Shown here piece after piece: positions 46,816-59,290 of a DNA stretch of 64,000 nt. The first letter of the stretch is position 1. Every line of letters begins with the position of its first letter. This DNA is from PALSA-926 sp964476835 (GTDB lineage: Bacteria; Pseudomonadota; Alphaproteobacteria; Micavibrionales; UBA2020): assembly GCA_964476835.1 (NCBI GenBank), contig CAYZCE010000002.1, positions 1 through 64,000 on the forward strand, written 5' to 3'. Under the pieces are notes generated by a model that saw only the letters and a program-made list of their open reading frames with translations, had not been told where the DNA came from and did not search any database. The position numbers were made by a program, and so were the translations under genes.

Positions 46816-47064
46816 ATGCGTAGAATAAAAATCAAGGAGATGTTCCTGACCTTCACGTTCGTGGCCGCGATCCGGCAGGAGGTGCTGGAAAACTCAGACG
46901 GCGCTGTGACGGCCTCCGTCCGCGATCCTGAAATCGGCCTTGTCCGGTTTTCCACCGCGTCGAAAAACGACAAGGACGTGATGATCTCAACAAGAGACCA
47001 CAAGAAAATATCCATGCAAAGATTCATGGAGGTATACGGCGCTATCTTCGACAGACGTCTATAA
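46816..47064 (+). CDS. hypothetical small protein, 82 aa
   Basis: I do not recognise this family. The 82 residues contain a basic start (MRRIKIKEM), a beta-like middle with EVLENSDGAVTASVRDPEIG, and a helical end (QRFMEVYGAIFDRRL). ATG 46816 has AAGGAG eight bases before, a strong ribosome site. It lies after an EcfG-like promoter, so I treat it as a stress-regulated gene. It may be DNA- or protein-binding; nothing decisive is visible. Confidence 0.65.
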   Translation: MRRIKIKEMFLTFTFVAAIRQEVLENSDGAVTASVRDPEIGLVRFSTASKNDKDVMISTRDHKKISMQRFMEVYGAIFDRRL

Positions 47065-47690
47065 AACAGGTGAAAAGATGGAGGATCATCGGCTGCGGGA
47101 ATTTGGCACAGAGAAGGTTTGTCGCTAGAGTGCCTGCACAACCGCCTAGTCCGGTGTCTGGATGCTCTAGCATCTATTCGGATCGCTAACTTTTCTCCAA
47201 GTTAGGCAAAGCTGAAAGTATGATAACAAAACGATATAAATGGTTGAAATATAGTCATGGGATGCTGTGACTCACCTTTAATCCATCGTAAAATGACAAA
47301 ATAAAATTTCGCCCTTTCGAGGTTCGATTTCTAGGTTGGTCAACCATTCACCTTCCGAGTATCTCGGATCCCACTGAATCAACGCAAAAGCCCCGCATTT
47401 ACGCGCGTTTTTCTGCGCTCGATTTTCGCCACACCGCAAAGCTCGCACAAGTTTCCACCGTAAATGGCAATTTTGCTCGAGGGGGCTGTTTTCTAGTGTG
47501 GCGATCCCCCCGTTCATTGCCGCCTCACCGAAACCCACTGCCAAAAGACAAGGGCGAACCGGTTGAATCAAGTAGCCCTCCATGCAATGGAAGCAAGGTA
47601 TACTAAGTAACTAGACCGGCTATCGAGACTCCACAGGCCTCAATGAAGACGAGAACTTCATCGCTGTCTGATTTCGTAATATTGTTTTTC
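47065..47690. other. AT-rich intergenic stretch, probable insertion scar
   Basis: About 625 bases with lower GC than the surroundings and no convincing gene, except for the weak minus-strand frame at 47278-47583. The coding sequence of the following CoA-transferase pseudogene begins abruptly at its right end, so this stretch probably replaced its 5' part. I find no terminal inverted repeats or transposase. Confidence 0.5.
47278..47583 (-). CDS. doubtful open frame, 101 aa
   Basis: A 101-residue minus-strand frame with four Cys (PCLL, NCHL, RCGE, KCGAF) followed by FALIQWDPRYSEGEWLTNLE. I recognise no family and see no ribosome site of note. The composition fits the surrounding AT-rich scar. 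It may be a remnant of a mobile-element gene or a chance frame. Confidence 0.2.
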   Translation of the reverse strand: MEGYLIQPVRPCLLAVGFGEAAMNGGIATLENSPLEQNCHLRWKLVRALRCGENRAQKNARKCGAFALIQWDPRYSEGEWLTNLEIEPRKGEILFCHFTMD

Positions 47691-48372
47691 TTATCGTGCT
47701 GGGCCTGCCGCTGGGGCTCGGCAAGGCCAATCACCTCGTTAACGCGCTTGTCGGCAAGGCGATATCCGATCCGTCGATAAACTTGAAAATATTCACGGCG
47801 CTCACCCTTGAAAAGCCGCGGCCTGCAAGCGAGTTGGAGCGCCGGTTTCTGGAACCGGCTATGTCACGCCTTTTTGGCGACTACCCGGCGCTGGAATACG
47901 CGGGACATTTGTATGACGGGTCTCTCCCCGCCAACATTCAGGTGAATGAATTTTTCCTGACGGCGGGACAATGCTGGGGGTTGACCGGATGCAGCAGAAC
48001 TATATCGCTGCCAATTACTCGCAAGCCCCTTCTTACTTGCTGGATCACGGCGTCAATGTCATTACGCAGCTCGTGGCGAAGAAGGGGACAGAATACAGCC
48101 TTAGCTGCAATCCCGACCTGACGGTGGACCTCCTGAAGGAGCGCAAAGAAGGGCGTGCGCGGTTTATCTTTGCCGTCCAGACCAACAGCGAACTCCCATT
48201 CATGGGCGGGGATGCCATTCTCGCGAAAGACGAATGCGCATTTGTCCTCGACAGTCCGGAAACGGACTTCGATCTTTTCGCCGTGCCCAGAAAACCCGTC
48301 AGCCTTGCCGAGCATGCCATCGGGTTGCATGCGGCCCGAGCCGGCTTGCGTATCACGGAATTTTGCCGTTAA
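47691..48372 (+). pseudogene. acetyl-CoA hydrolase/CoA-transferase, truncated and frameshifted
   Basis: Two frames together encode an internal part of a 4-hydroxybutyrate/acetyl-CoA hydrolase-transferase family protein. The first (from ~47696) has LGLPLGLGKANHLVNALVGKA and continues to FLTAGQ. The second (from ~47971) has MQQNYIAANYSQAPSYLLDHG and FIFAVQTNSELPFMGGDAIL. The join needs a one-base frameshift near 47968. The N-terminus is missing before the GLPLGLGKA motif, and the C-terminal domain ends soon after HAIGLHAAR, where intact members continue. I infer a dead remnant. Confidence 0.8.
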
Positions 48373-48580
48373 AGCCCGCCTCGCATCCGCTCCTGGGGAG
48401 CGCGCGGATTAACATTACTTTTCGCAAAGTCCAGCCATAGGCGTGGGATCGCCTACCGAAATACAGGCAAGCCTATGTTTTAAAGACATTTTCCATTTAT
48501 TTCACAGATTCATATTGCATAAATAAAAGCCGGCCCATAGTATCAGGCAATTCAAATGTACAGCCCTGAAAGCGAAGCCC

Positions 48581-50206
48581 ATGGCCGGTGAGACCAACAA
48601 GCAATCGCGTGCGTTCCTCTATGCGAGCCTCGGCCCGCTGATCCTGCAGCAACTGGCGGCAGACGCGACTTGCGCGGACGTCTTCCCCGCGCCCGTGCTG
48701 GAGATCATCGCCGCGAAAAAGGCGCCGACGCCGGAAGAACTGAAGACGGCGGTCGAGGCCTTCCTCGACCGCGCCTGCCCGTCGCGCAAGGATTGCCTGC
48801 CGGTCGTCCGTTGGGTGTGTCGCCAATATCTCCAGCACCGTCACAACGGCAAGCCCGTGCTGGCAGAAGACCTTTCCAAGATCGGCGACAACATCCGGTA
48901 TTTCGACGGCCTCAAGAATTCCGCCGCCTTCAGGGAAGCGAAGAACAAGACCGACCTCACGCAATATAAGACTTATGCCGAGTTCGAGGCGACGATCGAC
49001 CCCTTCCTGAAACGCCAGCAACAAAAGCAGGCCGTCGCCGCCGCGTTCAACATGAAACCGGAAGAACGCGCCGCGATCATGGCGGAAACCACGGTGCTTT
49101 ACGCCGGGCCGGAAGGCACCGTCGTCGTGGCGCACACGATACGCGCCAGCCAGCACTGGGGCAGCAACACGAAGTGGTGCCTCGCCGGCCAGAAAACCGC
49201 CGCCGGGGCCTTCCCGGGCTACAACAAGAGATCGCCCGTCATCATGATCCTGCCTAAGGGCATGCCGGACAAGAAGGTCGCGCTGGTTGACCACAAGCTC
49301 TGGAACAGCGAAGACCACACGGTCGACGGCCTGCCGCAGGCGCATTACGGCCTGCTGCACGCCTGCCTCGGCACACTATCTCCCGGCGCGCGCGACGGGC
49401 TGGCGCCATGGCTGCCCGCGGCGGTGGAAAAAATCCTCGATGATGACAACGCGGCCGAGCCTGCTGAAGAAAATCCGCCCGCGAAAAAGCCCGGCATCAA
49501 CATCATCACTGACCGCGACGAAGCGCTGGCCGCCATCCGCAAGAACGGCCGCGCCTTGATACGCCTGAGCACAAACCTGCGGGACCGCGAGATGTGCCTG
49601 ATGGCGATCGCGCAGAGAGCTTCCGCATTTGACGGCGTCGTGGCGCCGTTGCGCCAAGACCACGGTTTCATCCTCGAGGCCATGCAGGCGAACGGCGGCG
49701 CGCTGGAACATGTGCCCGACAGATTCCGCCGCGACCGCGATATCGTGACGGCGGCCGTGAAGCAAGACGGCCTTGCGCTCCAATACGCCTCGCAGGGGCA
49801 GCGCCAGCGGCGCGGCGTCGTGCGCGCGGCCGTGCTGCAAAACGCCAAGGCCTTCGAATACGCGACGCGCAAGCTGCGCCAAGACCCGGACTTCGTGCGC
49901 GGCCTGCTGGAAGATGGCGCGGGCGACCTCGCCTTCTGCATCCGCGACATGAAATACGTCCGCTACTCCGAACCCGGCGTCTGGCAGCCCGACGACGCAG
50001 AACTGCAAGGCTTCCAGATCAAGGCCCTGCAAAAAATGGTTGCGGCCGGCGACCGCCGGAAATTCGCCGCCTGCGCGCGGCATTTCAAGGCGGTCTGGGG
50101 CGACCCGGAAAAGCTGTTCGGCGGCGACATGGATGCGGCGATCCGCGCCATCATGGCCGAACCGGCGCCCGCACCGCGCCAGACGGGGCAAAAACCCGCC
50201 CTGTAA
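48581..50206 (+). CDS. WC-motif and DUF4116-repeat protein
   Basis: A 541-residue soluble protein of unknown function. The N-terminal half is helical. At residues ~187-230 it has SQHWGSNTKWCLAGQKT followed by FPGYNKRSPVIMILPK, like a G-x-x-T-x-W-C-T/L-A domain found in phage and prophage proteins. Residues ~305-460 carry about four DUF4116 repeats such as AIRKNGRALIRLSTNLRDRE and AVKQDGLALQYASQGQRQRR. The C-terminus is Pro-rich. It is a stand-alone gene with a normal codon bias. I infer a possible phage-derived or defence origin, unproven. Confidence 0.7.
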   Translation: MAGETNKQSRAFLYASLGPLILQQLAADATCADVFPAPVLEIIAAKKAPTPEELKTAVEAFLDRACPSRKDCLPVVRWVCRQYLQHRHNGKPVLAEDLSKIGDNIRYFDGLKNSAAFREAKNKTDLTQYKTYAEFEATIDPFLKRQQQKQAVAAAFNMKPEERAAIMAETTVLYAGPEGTVVVAHTIRASQHWGSNTKWCLAGQKTAAGAFPGYNKRSPVIMILPKGMPDKKVALVDHKLWNSEDHTVDGLPQAHYGLLHACLGTLSPGARDGLAPWLPAAVEKILDDDNAAEPAEENPPAKKPGINIITDRDEALAAIRKNGRALIRLSTNLRDREMCLMAIAQRASAFDGVVAPLRQDHGFILEAMQANGGALEHVPDRFRRDRDIVTAAVKQDGLALQYASQGQRQRRGVVRAAVLQNAKAFEYATRKLRQDPDFVRGLLEDGAGDLAFCIRDMKYVRYSEPGVWQPDDAELQGFQIKALQKMVAAGDRRKFAACARHFKAVWGDPEKLFGGDMDAAIRAIMAEPAPAPRQTGQKPAL

Positions 50207-50284
50207 AGGCAGCGCGGCGTTGACCGAGGGCCGGAATCATGGGCAAAATGCGGCCATATTTGTTTTAGATCGAAAGAAGACGCC

Positions 50285-51724
50285 ATGCGGCTTATCGCCT
50301 TCACCAAAGACCACCGCGATTTCTACGCCAACCTGCCCGCGGCAGCCGGCACGATCGACGTCTGCCCCGACGAGACGAAGGACGCGGTCGCGCACAACAA
50401 CGCCGATATCGCCATCCTCGACGGCGAGTCCTTCCGCGCGCTCAAGAGCGAGCGCAACTACCGCCACCTGCGCGAGCTGTACCTGCCCCTCGACCTCGGC
50501 TTCGGCAAGCTGTGCAAGGCGCTGGCCTACAGCGCGCGCTACCTCGCCGCGCGCCGCCTGCGCCCTTACGCCACCGCCACGCTGACGGCGGCCAACGGCG
50601 CGCAACGCCGCTTCCTGAAGATGAAGATCCATTCGCGCAAGACGCGGAATTCCGAATTCGACTACTACCCCGCCGAATGGACGGCGCTCGACTTCCTCAA
50701 GTTCCTTGACGGCCTCGGCGCGCGCTACGTGGCGCTGCGCTGGCACGACAAGATCCTCCACGACCTGCCGATGCGCGACATCGACCTGCTGATCGCGGAC
50801 GAGGACATCAAGAAAGTCACGCAGAACCTCGACGGCCTCGTCGGGCGCAAGAAGGTGCACATGCACTCCGTCAACGGCGGCGAGCGCGAGAAGGTCGACC
50901 AGATGGCCTATTTCCCGCCCAAGATCAGCCGCCGCATCATCGAGAACCGCGTGAAGCTGACGGACAACGTCGGCTTCCGTCCGTCAGACCATGACCATTT
51001 CTTCTCGCTCGCCTATCACGCCGTCGTCGACAAGGGCGCGGCCTCCGGCCTGCCGGAAGCGCCGGGCATCGCCGCCGACCCGGAGAACAAGTACTATAAG
51101 GAACTGAAGCGCCTGCGGGACGTGCTCGGCCTCGACGTCTCCATCGACCTTGAATCGCTGGTGGTCTGCCTCGAGAAAAACCACTGGCTGCCGCCCGCCG
51201 ACCGCCTCGCGAAATTCGTCGCGCGCAATGAATGGCTGAAGAAACGCATGGCCACGGTGCCGTCGGCGACCAGCCACATCAACGGCGATTATACCGTCAT
51301 GCTGATCCGCGAGATCGTGCGCGAATGGGGCATCCTGCCCGAACTGCTCGCCGACCTGCGCAAGATGGGCTTCCAGATCGTATTTGAAAAAGAACTCAAG
51401 GGCGAGGAGCGCGAGCACATCTGCACCGAGATCCGCGGCGGCAACTGGAGCCCCGGCCCCTGGAAGACCAACGGCGGCAGGCCTTTCTACGCCCTGCTGC
51501 TGTTCGACCCGAAGCCGATCAAGATGACGCGCAAGCAGCTCACGCAGTTTCCCTTCGTGCAGAACGCGCGCCTGCTGAACAAGAGCAAGTGGCGCGAGAA
51601 AGTCAACGCCCGCTTCCCCAAGGCGCAGCAGGCCAACTTCGTGCATGCGAGCGACAATACGCACGAGGCCTACGAATACCTCTCGGTCATCGCGCCCCAG
51701 GCCGTCGACGAACTGATGAAATAA
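50285..51724 (+). CDS. nucleotidyltransferase-like protein with C-terminal NDK-like domain
   Basis: A 479-residue protein. The middle (~120-260) resembles nucleotidyltransferase-like polysaccharide proteins: WHDKILHDLPMRDIDLLIADED carries a D-x-D pair near residues 166-168, followed by YFPPKISRRIIENR and FFSLAYHAVVDKGAASG. The last ~130 residues align by eye with nucleoside diphosphate kinase: GFQIVFEKEL, GGRPFYALLLFD, KWREKVNARF, then NFVHASDNTHEA, with His454 at the NDK catalytic position. The first 70 residues have a Rossmann-like pattern. I infer a nucleotide- or glycan-linked enzyme. It converges with the kinase-like gene, three bases apart. Confidence 0.65.
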   Translation: MRLIAFTKDHRDFYANLPAAAGTIDVCPDETKDAVAHNNADIAILDGESFRALKSERNYRHLRELYLPLDLGFGKLCKALAYSARYLAARRLRPYATATLTAANGAQRRFLKMKIHSRKTRNSEFDYYPAEWTALDFLKFLDGLGARYVALRWHDKILHDLPMRDIDLLIADEDIKKVTQNLDGLVGRKKVHMHSVNGGEREKVDQMAYFPPKISRRIIENRVKLTDNVGFRPSDHDHFFSLAYHAVVDKGAASGLPEAPGIAADPENKYYKELKRLRDVLGLDVSIDLESLVVCLEKNHWLPPADRLAKFVARNEWLKKRMATVPSATSHINGDYTVMLIREIVREWGILPELLADLRKMGFQIVFEKELKGEEREHICTEIRGGNWSPGPWKTNGGRPFYALLLFDPKPIKMTRKQLTQFPFVQNARLLNKSKWREKVNARFPKAQQANFVHASDNTHEAYEYLSVIAPQAVDELMK

Positions 51725-51727
51725 GAT

Positions 51728-52915
51728 TTATGCGCGGTAGACGACGAAGCTGCCGATGCCGCTTCCCTGACCTTGCCGCGCCGCCCGCAGCACCGCCTTC
51801 TTCAAGCGCTTGAACAGGCGTTTCGGCAGGCGGCAGAGCAGGAAGGCGAAACGTTTCATCGTCAGGCTGCCCTCTCCCGACAGTTCCGCCAGCGAGACAC
51901 CCAACACCTTGCGCCAGTCGTCTTCATACGTCACGGCGCGTCCGGCCGGCAATACGCCGGAAAAGCCCGGCGGCGGGCCTTTCACGTCGAAGCTTTCCGA
52001 GAAATCCGTGCCGGCCGGCTGGTCGGCGAGATATTCGAGGTCGGCGATCCGCACGGCATCGCCCTCGAACAGGAACGCGCCGGGATGCGCGTCAAGAACG
52101 GCGCAGCCGCGTGCATGGATCTTGCGGAGCAGCGCGAAACACGCCCGCGCGCGGGCGAGCGGGAACAGCCCAAGGCCGTCTTCACGCCACTGCCACGCGT
52201 CAGGATAATACGGCATCACGAAGTAGTTGTCGCCCACTTCCAGGATCGGCGTCACTTCCGGCAGCCCTGCCAGGCGTTGCCGCGCCGCAAGCTCGCGCTG
52301 CAGGAAGTCGAGCGCTGAGAGGCGGAACGTCTTGCACACCGCCCGCGTCCCGCGGAAATCGACGACGTCAACGCGCGAACGCGCCGCATGGCTGCCAAGC
52401 TGCTGCAGCACGGCATATGGCGGACGGAATGCCTCGGCGCCGGCGCATGCCCGGGCGCGGATGGCGTCGCTATCGGCGGGAAACAGGCTCTTGATCATCA
52501 GCGCCGTTTCGGCGGCTGTCGCCAGCCGCGCGACTTGCGCCTTTTGGGTGCGGAAACGGCGAATGAGCTGGCGTGCCGCCTTGTCGCTGCGTGCGGGCGA
52601 AGGCTGCAAATCCTGCGCAGCGGCCGCCAGCAGGAAACGGTGCGATGCCGGCTGGGCCAGCCCTGCCGGCAAGGTTCCGGCCGTCGTCGCGGCCAGGAAA
52701 TCAAAACCCCGCATCGTCAGCATCTCGCGCAATTCCGCCGCCGTTGCCTCGAGCGGAACGGGCGCGGTCACGATAAAAAGTTCAGTGAAGGGAAACTCGG
52801 AAGAAAATTCCACGCCTAGTACCGGGTCAGTCTGTTTTATGAAATCATTAAATACCAGTATCATGACCAGCGTCAAGGGGACGTTGGTATGCATTTTTTC
52901 ATAATATAAAAACAT
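51728..52915 (-). CDS. degenerate protein-kinase-like protein
   Basis: A 395-residue protein. The C-terminal half has a kinase-like pattern: VVDFRGTRAVCKTFR (ATP-site Lys), YFVMPYYPD (hinge) and VLDAHPGAFLF followed by AVRIADLEYL (in place of HxDxxPxNxL and DFG). The Asn of the catalytic loop is Ala, while the metal Asp is kept in ADLE. The N-terminal 180 residues are unassigned. Starts at 52894 and 52864 are alternatives; none has a good ribosome site. It resembles small-molecule or LPS-core kinases. Its partner is probably the convergent NDK-fusion gene. Confidence 0.6.
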   Translation of the reverse strand: MFLYYEKMHTNVPLTLVMILVFNDFIKQTDPVLGVEFSSEFPFTELFIVTAPVPLEATAAELREMLTMRGFDFLAATTAGTLPAGLAQPASHRFLLAAAAQDLQPSPARSDKAARQLIRRFRTQKAQVARLATAAETALMIKSLFPADSDAIRARACAGAEAFRPPYAVLQQLGSHAARSRVDVVDFRGTRAVCKTFRLSALDFLQRELAARQRLAGLPEVTPILEVGDNYFVMPYYPDAWQWREDGLGLFPLARARACFALLRKIHARGCAVLDAHPGAFLFEGDAVRIADLEYLADQPAGTDFSESFDVKGPPPGFSGVLPAGRAVTYEDDWRKVLGVSLAELSGEGSLTMKRFAFLLCRLPKRLFKRLKKAVLRAARQGQGSGIGSFVVYRA

Positions 52916-52966
52916 GGGTGCCGCGCGGCTTTATTGGACAAGGCGGCTCTGCTAACGTGGTGCCCC

Positions 52967-53859
52967 ATGAACCAGACTCCAGACAGCCCGGGCCGGATGT
53001 ACCTGCCCTTTATCCCGCCCAACGCCTGCGACCTGCAGGTCAGCTTCGAGTTCTTCCCGCCGCAAACGCCGAAGATGGAAGAGACGCTGTGGGAGTCGAT
53101 CGGCCTGCTCGCGCCGCTCAAGCCGTCGTTCGTCTCGGTCACCTATGGCGCGGGCGGCTCGACACGCGAGCGCACGCACGAGGTGGTGACGCATGTGCAA
53201 GAGCGCACCGGGCTGAAGGCCGCCGCGCACCTCACCTGCATCGGCGCCTCGAAGGGCGAGATCGACGACATCGCGCGACGCTATTGGGCGAGCGGCATCC
53301 GCCACATCGTCGCGCTGCGCGGCGACATCCCGCCCGGCCATGCGCATGCGAAGGACGGCTACGACCACGCCTCCGACCTCATCGCCGGCCTCAAGAAAAT
53401 CGCCGACTTCGAGATCAGCGCCGCCGGCTACCCCGAAAAGCATCCCGAGGCGCCGAGCATTGAGAGCGACATCGACTTCCTCAAGCGCAAGGTGGATGCC
53501 GGCGCCAGCCGCGTCGTCACGCAGTTCTTCATTGAACCTGCGACCTTCCTGCGCTTCCGCGACCACGCGGCAAAGGCAGGCGTGAACGTGCCGATCGTGC
53601 CGGGCATCTTGCCCGTCTCCAACTACGAGAAGACCGTGCGCTTCAGCAACGCCTGCCAGGTCGCGCTGCCCGAATGGCTGCACACCCTCTTCACCGGGCT
53701 TGACGCGCAACCCGACACGCGCCGCCTCGTCGCCGCAACCGTCGCCGCCGAGCAGTGCCGCGCGCTTTATGCCGAGGGCATCCGCCACTTCCACTTCTAC
53801 ACGCTGAACCGGGCGGAGCTGACGCTGGCCATCTGCCATATGCTGGGATTGCGCGCCGC

Positions 53860-53863
<4 letters not shown>
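52967..53863 (+). CDS. metF: 5,10-methylenetetrahydrofolate reductase
   Basis: FAD enzyme making 5-methyl-THF for methionine synthesis. The ATG at 52967 gives 298 residues; a TTG at 52934 would add an unlikely tail. Signatures are FEFFPPQTPKMEE near residue 24, SVTYGAGGSTRERT near 57, HLTCIGASKGEI near 87, ALRGDIPPG near 117, and GASRVVTQFFIEPATFLRF near 180. Its stop overlaps the metH start by ATGA, so metF and metH are co-translated. No SAM or SAH riboswitch fits the 50 bases between it and the divergent gene. Confidence 0.96.
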
Positions 53864-57510
<3,647 letters not shown>

Positions 57511-57511
57511 C

Positions 57512-58288
57512 ATGACGATGCCCACGCTCTTCATCCCGCACGGCGGCGGCCCCTGCTTCTTCATGGACTGGGATCCGCCCGACACGTGGACGAAAATGGG
57601 CGAGTACCTGCGCGGCATCGCGGCGACACTGCCGAAGCCGAAGGCCATCGTCGTGATTTCCGCCCACTGGGAAGAACCCGACTTCACCGTCATGACCAAC
57701 CCGAAACCGGGACTGATCTACGACTACAACGGCTTCCCGCCGCATACCTACCAGATCCAATATCCCGCGCCCGGCTCGCCCGAAGTGGCGGCGCGCGTCG
57801 CGACGCTGCTGACATCCGCAGGCATCGCGGTGCGCGAAAACGCGCAGCGCGGCTTCGATCACGGCGTGTTCATCCCGTTCAAGCTGGTCTATCCAGCGGC
57901 GGATATTCCGGTCATCCAGCTGTCGCTGAAGGCAGGCCTCGACCCGGCGGCGCATATCGCGGCGGGCCGCGCGCTGGCGCCATTGCGCGACGAGGGCATC
58001 CTGATCGTCGCCAGTGGCATGAGCTACCACAACCTCGGCCGCTTCTTCCGCGGCAACGACCCGGGCGCACAGGAATTCGACGACTGGCTGGCCGCCGCCG
58101 TCACCGCACCCGACGCGCTCGAACAGCTGATGCGCTGGCAGGATGCCCCGTCTTCCCGCGCCGCGCATCCGCGCGAAGAGCACCTGCTGCCCCTGATGGT
58201 CGCGGCGGGTGCAGGCGGCGGCGCGGGCTCACGCACCTATAGCGACCGCGTCAACGGCATAGCGCTGTCGGGGTTCAGGTTCGGATGA
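57512..58288 (+). CDS. LigB-type extradiol dioxygenase (4,5-DOPA dioxygenase family)
   Basis: A 258-residue member of the class III extradiol ring-cleaving dioxygenases. LFIPHGGGPCFFMDW near residue 7 and VISAHWEEPDF near 49 hold the iron-ligand His; RGFDHGVFIPFKLVYP near 112 and VASGMSYHN near 170 are also conserved. The ATG at 57512 follows the metH stop by one base. A frame start at 57464 lies inside metH. Its stop overlaps the crp/fnr start by ATGA. The substrate is unknown. Confidence 0.9.
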   Translation: MTMPTLFIPHGGGPCFFMDWDPPDTWTKMGEYLRGIAATLPKPKAIVVISAHWEEPDFTVMTNPKPGLIYDYNGFPPHTYQIQYPAPGSPEVAARVATLLTSAGIAVRENAQRGFDHGVFIPFKLVYPAADIPVIQLSLKAGLDPAAHIAAGRALAPLRDEGILIVASGMSYHNLGRFFRGNDPGAQEFDDWLAAAVTAPDALEQLMRWQDAPSSRAAHPREEHLLPLMVAAGAGGGAGSRTYSDRVNGIALSGFRFG

Positions 58289-58971
58289 CATGCACGCCCG
58301 CCGATATCGAGGTCTTGCGCCAGCTGCCGCTGTTTGAAACGGGCGCGCTGCTCCAAGCCGCGACGGTGCGCGATCACGCAAAGGGCAGCCACCTTTTCCT
58401 GCAAGGCGACGCGGCCACGCGGCTGTTCGTCGTCATCAGCGGCTGCGTGAAACTCTACCGCGTCACGGAAGACGGCGAGGAAGCGGTCGTCGGCCTCTTC
58501 ACCCGCGGCGACATGTTCGGCGAGGCGGCGGGACTGGAAAATGCCGTCTACCCCTCTTCCGCGCAGGTCGCAGAGGACGCGCGCATCGCCGAAATTCCCG
58601 CGCGCGCCTTGCGCGGCATGCAGGCGCAATTGATGGGCGCGATGGCACAGGAGCTCCACCGCCTGCGCATGGAGAACGAGCACAAGGCGCTGATGGACGC
58701 CGCCGAGCGCGTCGGCTGCCTGCTGCTGGAACTGACATCCGACGGCAAGACCGCCTTCCCCTACGACAAGGCGCTGGCCGCGCAAAAGCTCGGCATGACG
58801 CCGGAGACGTTTTCGCGCGCGCTGGCGAAACTGAAGCCGCTTGGCGTCACCGTCGACGGTCCCGGCATCCGCATCGAGAATCCTGCCCGCCTCGCCCATT
58901 ACGCCTGCGCCCATTGCTCGGCCTCGGGCGCGGAATGCGCCGGCGCGCGCCTCAAAGCCCGCAGCCCTTGA
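58285..58971 (+). CDS. Crp/Fnr-family transcription regulator
   Basis: A 228-residue regulator: cyclic-nucleotide-fold sensor (residues ~10-125, LFLQGDAATRLFVVISGCV and GDMFGEAAGLEN), dimer helix (~125-150), and HTH (AAQKLGMTPETFSRALAKLK). The C-terminus adds HYACAHCSASGAECAG with a C-x2-C-x6-C cluster that could bind metal or respond to redox. No N-terminal FNR-type Cys cluster exists. Its ATG overlaps the dioxygenase stop. A near-perfect FNR/DNR box overlaps its own stop and faces the small gene downstream. Confidence 0.88.
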   Translation: MTCTPADIEVLRQLPLFETGALLQAATVRDHAKGSHLFLQGDAATRLFVVISGCVKLYRVTEDGEEAVVGLFTRGDMFGEAAGLENAVYPSSAQVAEDARIAEIPARALRGMQAQLMGAMAQELHRLRMENEHKALMDAAERVGCLLLELTSDGKTAFPYDKALAAQKLGMTPETFSRALAKLKPLGVTVDGPGIRIENPARLAHYACAHCSASGAECAGARLKARSP

Positions 58972-58981
58972 TTTCCGTCAA
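58968..58981. promoter_or_regulatory. FNR/DNR-type binding site
   Basis: TTGAT-TTCC-GTCAA, nine of ten bases of TTGAT-N4-ATCAA. Its centre is about 41.5 bases before a start site near 59016, a class II activator position, with a possible -10 CAATAG near 59006. It is 50 bases before the ATG at 59032. Confidence 0.65.
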
Positions 58982-59031
58982 GAGCCCCTGCCCCGCCTTG
59001 TGGCCCAATAGAGGGAGCAAGGAGGCACCGC

Positions 59032-59229
59032 ATGACAAACACCAGAATCGACAGATGGTTCGCCCCGCTGAGCCACGCCCTCGTCGTCGCATCCATCATC
59101 AGGCTGACGGCCTATATGGCCGAAAACGTCGGCCAGGGGGTCTTCCCTTTGTGGCCCTACCCGGCTTTTGCGGGCTTGGTGGCGCTGCTGTTTGCGGCTT
59201 ATGGCGTGCTGGCGCGGCGATTCCCGTAA
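59032..59229 (+). CDS. small two-helix membrane protein
   Basis: A 65-residue protein with two hydrophobic segments (residues ~14-30 and ~41-60: PAFAGLVALLFAAYGVLARR) and an N-terminal DRWFAPLSHALVVASIIRL. AAGGAGG precedes the ATG, a strong ribosome site. It directly follows the FNR-type box and the Crp/Fnr gene, so oxygen or nitric oxide control is plausible. Family unknown. Confidence 0.75.
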   Translation: MTNTRIDRWFAPLSHALVVASIIRLTAYMAENVGQGVFPLWPYPAFAGLVALLFAAYGVLARRFP

Positions 59230-59290
59230 TATTGATCCAGCCCTCGAAATCAGGTAAACTGACCGGGAATCACCCCCTTCGGAGATCCCC

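Noticed and set aside
52916..52966. A SAM-type riboswitch upstream of metF
   Set aside because: Only about 50 bases separate the divergent gene and metF, and no riboswitch core can be recognised.
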